A stretch of 20,416 nucleotides of DNA from Petrotoga sp. UBA5851. Lineage in GTDB: Bacteria > Thermotogota > Thermotogae > Petrotogales > Petrotogaceae. The translations under genes were made by a program, and so were the position numbers. Positions 15,174 through 20,416 of this stretch are shown piece after piece; the first letter of the stretch is position 1; each line of letters begins with the position of its first letter. A model generated the notes under the pieces. It did no database searches. It was given only the letters and a program-made list of their open reading frames with translations, and had not been told where the DNA came from. Location of the stretch: NCBI GenBank assembly GCA_002431635.1, contig DJGH01000056.1:1-20416 (forward strand), in the 5' to 3' direction.

Positions 15174-16460
15174 CTATACCTCTGTTTCTTTAGACAAATT
15201 ATTTATCTCGTTCTGAATTTTAATCATTTCTGTCTGATCCATCTGCAGTATCTTTCCTTCCCACATAGAAACCTTTCCGCCTACGATAGTTCCGTATATA
15301 TCTACGTCACATCCAACTTTAAGTGCAATCTCCGTAAAAGGAGTATTAGTTTTGAAAAGATACTTTCCTGTTTTATAGTTCAGTACAGTAAGATCAGCAT
15401 CGGCGCCGGCAGCAACTTTTCCTAACTGAGTTCCAAACTCTTCGCCTATAAACTGATAATTATTCATAAATATTGTACGTTCAATTTCATTGTAAATTAT
15501 GGACTGTTTTGCTTTTCCGTTCAGTTTTTCGCTTATAAGCAATGCTTTAGCTTCCTCAAACAAGGAATAATCGATAAGACCTGTTCCTATTGCTATCTTC
15601 ATACCACGTCCGAGTAGATCGAGAATATTCTTTGAAAATCCTATCTCTGTTACTTCTGTCCGTATGCTTTTTATAAGCCTTATACCTTTGGTGGCGAACA
15701 GATCCATAAGATCCTGTCCGATATTCACCGAGAAGACAATATCTATCTTTTTTGACAGAATATTCTGATTTTTAAGTATTTCGAGAAGACCTTTTCCGTG
15801 TTTTAACATAGAATACCGGTCTTCTTGGTTAAAGTCAACCATAAGTATTTTGATTCTTTTGCCTTTTTCCATAAAGGTTCTCAAAAAGTCGTAATCTTCA
15901 TTTTCAAGTCCCCATATTCCCAGCAATGTTATTGAAGATATATTGTCGTTTGCCAACAGTTCATCCTTCAGTGCTTTATTTATACCATTCTCAGAAAGTA
16001 TTACAGGAGAGTACTTTATCTTTATTCCAAGATCAAGGGTTGAACTGTTCATGTCAGGAAGATTCTTTGAAACCGGAATCGCTATTACAGTCGAAGTGAG
16101 CCCGTTGTATATTGATTTATAAGCAGCCATTCTTACGAGTTTTTCAAAAAAATCATGACTTGAAAAAATCTTTTCTGAGTAACCGTAAATTTTTGAAAAT
16201 TTTTCATATGAGGGAAGATCTGAATTCAGCAGTCTATTTAGCAGACCCAGCTCGCTTATATAAAAACTTGAATACGGGTTAGATAAGCCTGGAATTACTA
16301 TTTTTCCCTGCATATCGTAGGTTTCTTTATCTGCATGCTTTTCAAACGGCCTGTCTGAAGTAACAAGATCAACGATCTTATCTCCTTTAATTACAATAGA
16401 GGCATCCTGTATCACTTCACCGATATTTCCTGTCAATAATGTACAATTCTTTAAAATCAC
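15174..16460 (-). CDS. SsnA-like amidohydrolase-family protein lacking metal ligands
   Basis: A 428-residue protein with the overall plan of the amidohydrolase/chlorohydrolase family: an N-terminal beta-sandwich strand set (MILKNCTLLTG, IVIKGDKIVDLV), GKIVIPGL at 53-59, a barrel, and a C-terminal part with GTQLGKVAAGADADLTVLN. Members normally carry H-x-H just after PG, further His residues and GTD. Here that place reads SNPYSSF (60-66), with Tyr63 and Ser65 where the two His belong; GLTSTVIAIP replaces the later His motif, and IGTGL replaces GTD. It therefore probably cannot hold the catalytic metal and may be a binding or structural protein. The start is GTG at 16460, preceded by GAGGAGGTG (16476-16468); it overlaps the wecG stop by 4 nt (GTGA), so the pair is coupled. 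The family call is good; the function is unknown. Confidence 0.75.
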   Translation of the reverse strand: MILKNCTLLTGNIGEVIQDASIVIKGDKIVDLVTSDRPFEKHADKETYDMQGKIVIPGLSNPYSSFYISELGLLNRLLNSDLPSYEKFSKIYGYSEKIFSSHDFFEKLVRMAAYKSIYNGLTSTVIAIPVSKNLPDMNSSTLDLGIKIKYSPVILSENGINKALKDELLANDNISSITLLGIWGLENEDYDFLRTFMEKGKRIKILMVDFNQEDRYSMLKHGKGLLEILKNQNILSKKIDIVFSVNIGQDLMDLFATKGIRLIKSIRTEVTEIGFSKNILDLLGRGMKIAIGTGLIDYSLFEEAKALLISEKLNGKAKQSIIYNEIERTIFMNNYQFIGEEFGTQLGKVAAGADADLTVLNYKTGKYLFKTNTPFTEIALKVGCDVDIYGTIVGGKVSMWEGKILQMDQTEMIKIQNEINNLSKETEV

Positions 16461-17185
16461 TTTGAAACACCTCCTCGAGGAAGATAAACTTTTATGTAGA
16501 AATTGATTAAATCCGGTAGTTTTCTAAATCTTTTTGGATCTTCAAGCATTCTGAAAAGCCATTCCATTCCAAGCTTCTGAAAAAACACCGGTGCACGTTT
16601 AACCTGACCGGCAAAAACGTCAATACTGCCTCCCACCCCCATTATAGCCTTTACGTTAAGATAATCGAAATTTCGGAGAATAAACTCTTCCTGTTTGGGT
16701 ATTCCCATACCAACAAAGACCAGGTCGGCATTTTTCGAGTTTATATCGTTTACAATATCAGTATCTTCCGAAGATGAAAAATAGCCGTCATGAAATCCAG
16801 CAATAGTAATCCCGTACTTTTCTGTAAGCTTCTTCGCTGCAGCTGAAACAGTCTCTCTGCGGCTTCCCAGAAGGTAGACAGTATATTTTTTCTGAGAGGC
16901 AAATCCGCATAAAAAATCCATAGTCTCTATCCCAGGGCAACGGTCGGTTTTGTATCCGTTTTTTTTAAGGTACTTCACTACCCCTATTCCGTCGGGTACA
17001 GAAAAGGATGCTTTTTCAATAGCCTGAGAGTATATATTGTTTTTAAGGTATTCCAGAAACATAAGTGCGTTAACAGTAGTTATCCAAACTTTTTTATCCA
17101 GTTGGATACATTCCTGAATATGCTGAAACACATCCGACTTTTTACCGGTTAGAAAGGTTATATTCTGCAACTTAACTATATTCAT
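16457..17185 (-). CDS. WecG/TagA/CpsF-family glycosyltransferase
   Basis: The family transfers N-acetylmannosamine or a related sugar to an undecaprenyl-linked acceptor at the inner face of the membrane, for surface polymers. The 242-residue length is typical. Visible are TTVNA (36-40), Asp65 in VPDGIG (catalytic base position in TagA), CPGIETMDF, the nucleotide-binding VYLLGSR (103-109), VGMGIPKQEEF with Gln165, GVGGSIDVFAGQVKRAP, and the C-terminal GMEWLFRMLEDPKRFRK segment involved in membrane contact. ATG 17185 is preceded by TGAGGTG at a rather long distance of about 11 nt. It overlaps the amidohydrolase-like gene downstream by 4 nt. No other surface-polysaccharide genes are in the window, so the acceptor and polymer cannot be named. 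Confidence 0.9.
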   Translation of the reverse strand: MNIVKLQNITFLTGKKSDVFQHIQECIQLDKKVWITTVNALMFLEYLKNNIYSQAIEKASFSVPDGIGVVKYLKKNGYKTDRCPGIETMDFLCGFASQKKYTVYLLGSRRETVSAAAKKLTEKYGITIAGFHDGYFSSSEDTDIVNDINSKNADLVFVGMGIPKQEEFILRNFDYLNVKAIMGVGGSIDVFAGQVKRAPVFFQKLGMEWLFRMLEDPKRFRKLPDLINFYIKVYLPRGGVSK

Positions 17186-17216
17186 TTATAAAAAATCACC
17201 TCAGTAATCTGAAAAA

Positions 17217-17222
17217 AGTATA
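17217..17222 (-). promoter_or_regulatory. Possible -10 element for the wecG pair
   Basis: TATACT on the minus strand lies about 32 nt before the wecG start. A weak TTTATG occurs 17 bp upstream. This is only a candidate. Confidence 0.3.
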
Positions 17223-17316
17223 AGCTATCACAAAGTAATCATAAATTTATTATCACTTAATATTCTAACACTTTTTTATATATCCGAACTCTAAATTAAT
17301 TTAAAAGTAACTCTTG

Positions 17317-17347
17317 TTTACAATACGTTGGAAGTATTACAGATAAT
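17317..17347 (+). promoter_or_regulatory. Possible lon promoter
   Basis: TTTACA (17317-17322) and GATAAT (17342-17347) each match five of six consensus bases, but the 19-bp spacer is long. The predicted start near 17354 would put the inverted repeats at 17378-17403 in the leader. Confidence 0.3.
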
Positions 17348-17377
17348 TCTATTTTCACTTCCGACATCTTATCTAAA

Positions 17378-17403
17378 TATCAAATTGATAAAATTGTTAT
17401 CAA
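17378..17403 (+). promoter_or_regulatory. Overlapping inverted repeats upstream of lon, candidate operator
   Basis: Two perfect palindromes share a half-site: TATCAAATTGATA (17378-17390) and TTGATAAAATTGTTATCAA (17385-17403, 7-bp arms and a 5-nt centre). They contain three copies of the TTGATA half-site and end 27 nt before the lon ATG. This is not the CIRCE heat-shock element. A repressor site is an inference. Confidence 0.4.
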
Positions 17404-17430
17404 AGAAAATGAGTGGTGGAGAGTGATTTT

Positions 17431-19818
17431 ATGGAAGAAAAAGGTACTTATATCGAAAAATATATTGATGAGATAAGTAAGTCTGCAATTCCTGAAAACA
17501 TGCCATGTATTCCGACACGTACCAAAGGGCTATTGTTTCCCAATACGGTTTTGCCAATGTTTATAGGAAGGGATAAATCGCTTCTTGCATTAGAAAAGTC
17601 TCTTGAGGCTTACAACAGCTATATATTTCTGGTATCACAGAAGGTTTTGGAAACTGAGAATCCTTCAATAGAAGAAATATACCATACGGGAACTATAGGC
17701 AGAGTCGTTCAAATTTCCAAAACCCCAAACGGTGAGTATAAAATTCTTCTTGAAGGAATAAAGCGCGGTCGGATAAAGAAGGTTATCGATGATAAAACTT
17801 TTTTTCTTTTTGATATAGAAGTTTTAGAGGATAAGTTCAAAAAAACTAAAAAGCTTGAGGCACTTGTACGAAAAGTAAAAGCTCTTTTCCAGAAGTATAT
17901 GGAGCTTACAAAAAAATTTCCTCCCGAGGCAATACTTGCCATAGATGAAACCAGCGAACCTGATGTTATAAGCGATCTGGTTGCTTCTGTTCTTCCACTC
18001 GAGCTTGAGGAAAAACAGGGACTCATAGAAAGCCACCAGACTCAAAAAAGACTTGAGGATGAGCTTGAAATACTGACAAGAGAAATAGAGCTCCTGGAGC
18101 TTGAGGAAAATTTAGAGTCAAAAGTAAAAGAGAAGATAGAAAAAACTCAAAAAGAGTTTTATCTTCGGGAAAAATTAAAAACCATACAACAGGAACTTGA
18201 CGGAGGTACAGATGAGGAGATCTCTGAACTAAAGCAAAAGCTTTTGAATCAGGAGTATCCAAAGTACGTTAAAGAAAAGGCAGAAAAAGAAATAGAGAAG
18301 CTTTCAAAGATGTCCCCATACTCTCCCGAATCAACAGTTGTAAGAAATTATCTTGACTGGATACTTAATATGCCATGGAATAACGAGACCAAAGATTCAA
18401 TTGACATAAAAATAGCAAAAAAAATTCTGGATTCCAATCATTATGGTCTTTCTGAACCAAAGGAACGAATAATAGAATTTCTTGCCGTAAAGAAGCTTTC
18501 TAATATGGCAAAAACTCCAATTCTTTGTTTTGTAGGTGCACCCGGAGTCGGAAAAACAACTTTGGGAAAGTCCATAGCAGAGTCGTTAGGAAGGAAGTTC
18601 GGAAGAATTTCGCTTGGAGGCTGCAGAGACGAAGCAGAGATCAAAGGACACAGAAAAACTTATGTAGGAGCTATGCCCGGAAGGATAATCCAAACTATAA
18701 GGAAGTTGGAAGTTAACAATCCAGTGATAGTATTGGATGAAATAGATAAGATGGGTATTTCTTATCAGGGTGATCCTGCTGCCGCACTTTTGGAAGTCCT
18801 TGATCCCGGTCAGAACGCAACCTTTTCAGATAATTACCTTGAAATTCCTTTTGACCTTTCACGGGTGATCTTTGTAACCACTGCCAATGTTGCACATACC
18901 ATTCCCCCAGCGCTGCTTGACAGGATGGAAATGCTTGAAATTGCAGGTTATACAGATTTTGAAAAATATAATATTGCAAAGAATTATATAATTAAGAACA
19001 CACTTCCACAAAACGGACTTAATCCTCAAGAGGTTCAGATAACGCCTAATGCTCTCAAATCTCTGATATCAATGTATACTAGAGAAGCCGGAGTGAGGGA
19101 TCTGGAAAGAACTGTTTCCAGGCTGATGAGAAAAGTGGCTGTAAAGTACGTTAAGAACCGGAAACAAGTTGTAGTCAAGGAAGATGAACTTAAAGAGTAT
19201 CTTGGGACTCCTCCATTTTTTGAATCCGAAAAAAACGACAGATCCGAAAGCGGACTTGTTACAGGTCTTGCGTGGACTGCTTACGGTGGAAGTATTTTAA
19301 ACGTTGAAGCCCTTACTTTTCCTGGTAAAGGAAATCTTATACTCACAGGCAAACTTGGGGAAGTTATGCAGGAATCCGCAAAAATTTCTCTCAGCCTATG
19401 CCGGAGAATTTTGAGCACTATGAACATAGTAGATGAAAAGTATTTTGAAAAGAATGACTTTCACATTCATCTTCCTGAAGGAGCTGTGCCAAAAGATGGA
19501 CCATCAGCCGGAGTTACACTTACAACAGCCTTGGTTTCTGCAATAAGCAATAAAAAAGTCAGAAATGAAGTAGCAATGACAGGAGAGATCAGTCTCAGAG
19601 GAAAAGTACTTGCAGTTGGAGGTATAAAAGAAAAACTTCTATCCGCTTACCGTGCAGGTATATATGAGATTCTTCTTCCATTTTCAAATCAAAAAGATGT
19701 TGAAAAACTGCCTCCTGAAGTTATTAAAAAGATGAAGCTGCACTTTGTACGAGATATTGAACAGGTGCTTGAAATAGCTTTGATAGGAGGTATCAAAGAT
19801 GCAGGCAAGGAAGGTTGA
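17431..19818 (+). CDS. lon: ATP-dependent protease Lon
   Basis: A cytoplasmic hexameric AAA+ protease that degrades misfolded and regulatory proteins. It has 795 residues, near the Thermotoga length. The LON substrate-binding domain covers about 25-210, followed by a coiled-coil region rich in Glu and Lys (about 210-260), the AAA+ module with Walker A GAPGVGKT (369-376) and Walker B VIVLDEID, and the protease domain with Ser692 in PKDGPSAG and Lys735 in GGIKEK, whose 43-residue spacing equals Ser679/Lys722 of E. coli. A GTG at 17413 is in frame but poorly served; the GGAG at 17418-17421 fits ATG 17431. The gene overlaps engB by 20 nt. All catalytic residues are present. Confidence 0.96.
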   Translation: MEEKGTYIEKYIDEISKSAIPENMPCIPTRTKGLLFPNTVLPMFIGRDKSLLALEKSLEAYNSYIFLVSQKVLETENPSIEEIYHTGTIGRVVQISKTPNGEYKILLEGIKRGRIKKVIDDKTFFLFDIEVLEDKFKKTKKLEALVRKVKALFQKYMELTKKFPPEAILAIDETSEPDVISDLVASVLPLELEEKQGLIESHQTQKRLEDELEILTREIELLELEENLESKVKEKIEKTQKEFYLREKLKTIQQELDGGTDEEISELKQKLLNQEYPKYVKEKAEKEIEKLSKMSPYSPESTVVRNYLDWILNMPWNNETKDSIDIKIAKKILDSNHYGLSEPKERIIEFLAVKKLSNMAKTPILCFVGAPGVGKTTLGKSIAESLGRKFGRISLGGCRDEAEIKGHRKTYVGAMPGRIIQTIRKLEVNNPVIVLDEIDKMGISYQGDPAAALLEVLDPGQNATFSDNYLEIPFDLSRVIFVTTANVAHTIPPALLDRMEMLEIAGYTDFEKYNIAKNYIIKNTLPQNGLNPQEVQITPNALKSLISMYTREAGVRDLERTVSRLMRKVAVKYVKNRKQVVVKEDELKEYLGTPPFFESEKNDRSESGLVTGLAWTAYGGSILNVEALTFPGKGNLILTGKLGEVMQESAKISLSLCRRILSTMNIVDEKYFEKNDFHIHLPEGAVPKDGPSAGVTLTTALVSAISNKKVRNEVAMTGEISLRGKVLAVGGIKEKLLSAYRAGIYEILLPFSNQKDVEKLPPEVIKKMKLHFVRDIEQVLEIALIGGIKDAGKEG

Positions 19819-20383
19819 ATTCATAAAATCAGTTTTTTCAAAAAATGATTATCCCCAACCGCTTAACGGCGAGATTGCATTTGCTGGGAGATCAAACGTT
19901 GGCAAATCAAGTCTTCTTAATGCACTTTTGGGTATCCAGATTGCCAAGGTCAGCCAGGTTCCCGGAAAAACCAGAGCAATAAACTATTTTTTGATAGATC
20001 AGAAGTATTATTTTGTAGATCTGCCTGGATATGGTTATGCCAGAGTTTCAAAAGAAGAGAAAGAGAAATGGAATACTTTTCTCACAGAGTATTTTTATGA
20101 ACGCAAATCCCTTCAGATGGTTTTTCTGCTTATCGACCACAGACATGAGGTTCAGGCTAACGATATTTCTATGGTACAATGGCTTAAAGATATTAGGGTA
20201 CCGTTTTCATTGATTCTTACCAAATCTGATAAACTTAGCAGAAGCCAACAGTTGAAAATGACTGAAACTATCAAATCGCAGCTTTCTTTTTACGGGGAGT
20301 ATCTGTACTTTCCAACATCTGCTGAAACCAGAGACGGGATAAAAGAGCTAAACAGTTATATTTCAAATATTTTTGGAGAATGA
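19799..20383 (+). CDS. engB: Ribosome-biogenesis GTPase EngB/YsxC
   Basis: An essential-type GTPase needed for assembly of the large ribosomal subunit. It has 194 residues, typical of the family. GTPase motifs: G1 GRSNVGKS (30-37), G2 Thr58 in PGKTRAINYF, G3 DLPGYGYA (74-81), G4 TKSDK near 140 and G5 TSAE near 174. The ATG lies inside the end of lon (20-nt overlap) and is preceded by GGAGGT within the lon coding sequence, so the two are translated from one message. This lon-engB order is, to my knowledge, common in several bacterial phyla. The gene is complete; 33 bases remain downstream, in which no complete terminator is visible. Confidence 0.95.
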   Translation: MQARKVEFIKSVFSKNDYPQPLNGEIAFAGRSNVGKSSLLNALLGIQIAKVSQVPGKTRAINYFLIDQKYYFVDLPGYGYARVSKEEKEKWNTFLTEYFYERKSLQMVFLLIDHRHEVQANDISMVQWLKDIRVPFSLILTKSDKLSRSQQLKMTETIKSQLSFYGEYLYFPTSAETRDGIKELNSYISNIFGE

Positions 20384-20416
20384 AAAATCGGACTTTTTGA
20401 AGTGAACCCCTTTAGT

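Noticed and set aside
17385..17403. Fur box upstream of lon
   Set aside because: The TGATAA and TTATCA arms are separated by 5 nt, which does not fit the 7-1-7 arrangement.
20384..20416. Terminator after engB
   Set aside because: AAAAATCGGACTTTTT has only A-T pairing, and GTGAACCCC could be the first arm of a hairpin cut off by the window end; neither is sufficient.

Overview
The window looks like a stretch of a chromosome from the Thermotogota (Thermotoga relatives); the genus is left open. Support: a PolC-type replicative polymerase whose exonuclease and polymerase motifs closely follow Thermotoga PolC as I remember it, directly preceded by ruvC; a class II B12-dependent ribonucleotide reductase; a lon-engB pair; heavy AGA/AGG and ATA codon use; several TTG/GTG starts; and fairly low GC. 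No rRNA, tRNA, CRISPR array, insertion sequence or prophage gene was seen. This is core chromosome with compact operons.

Layout. (1) 1-412, + strand: the last codons of rnfA and a short rnfB end an Rnf (ferredoxin:NAD+ oxidoreductase) operon, closed by a terminator that overlaps the rnfB stop. (2) 466-5175, +: an extended -10 promoter drives glk (ROK sugar kinase), a Ppx/GppA-HD protein and ppk, with tight coupling and a terminator; this is a polyphosphate module beside a sugar kinase. (3) 11476-5196, - strand: ruvC, polC, a divergent sliding-clamp (DnaN-like) gene and a metallo-beta-lactamase hydrolase form one operon with overlaps or short gaps. (4) 11725-15147, +: nrdJ, preceded by a promoter carrying two boxes that fit tandem NrdR operators, then a gene for an unrecognised protein with a Cys/His/acid-rich metal-binding-like insert, under its own extended -10 promoter and closed by a probably bidirectional terminator. 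(5) 17185-15174, -: a WecG/TagA glycosyltransferase overlapping an SsnA-like amidohydrolase that has lost its metal ligands. (6) 17431-20383, +: lon and engB, overlapping by 20 nt, with an inverted-repeat cluster upstream of lon.

How the genes fit. The ruvC-polC-clamp operon joins replication and recombination; PolC ends in a clamp-binding motif (QMGLF), and the next gene encodes a clamp-like protein. NrdJ supplies dNTPs and appears to be under NrdR control. Polyphosphate made by Ppk could be used by the neighbouring Ppx-HD protein or sugar kinase, but this is inference. The best candidates for something not well described are the second-clamp-like protein, the degenerate Ppx domain with an intact HD domain, the amidohydrolase pseudoenzyme coupled to wecG, and the Cys/His-rich protein.
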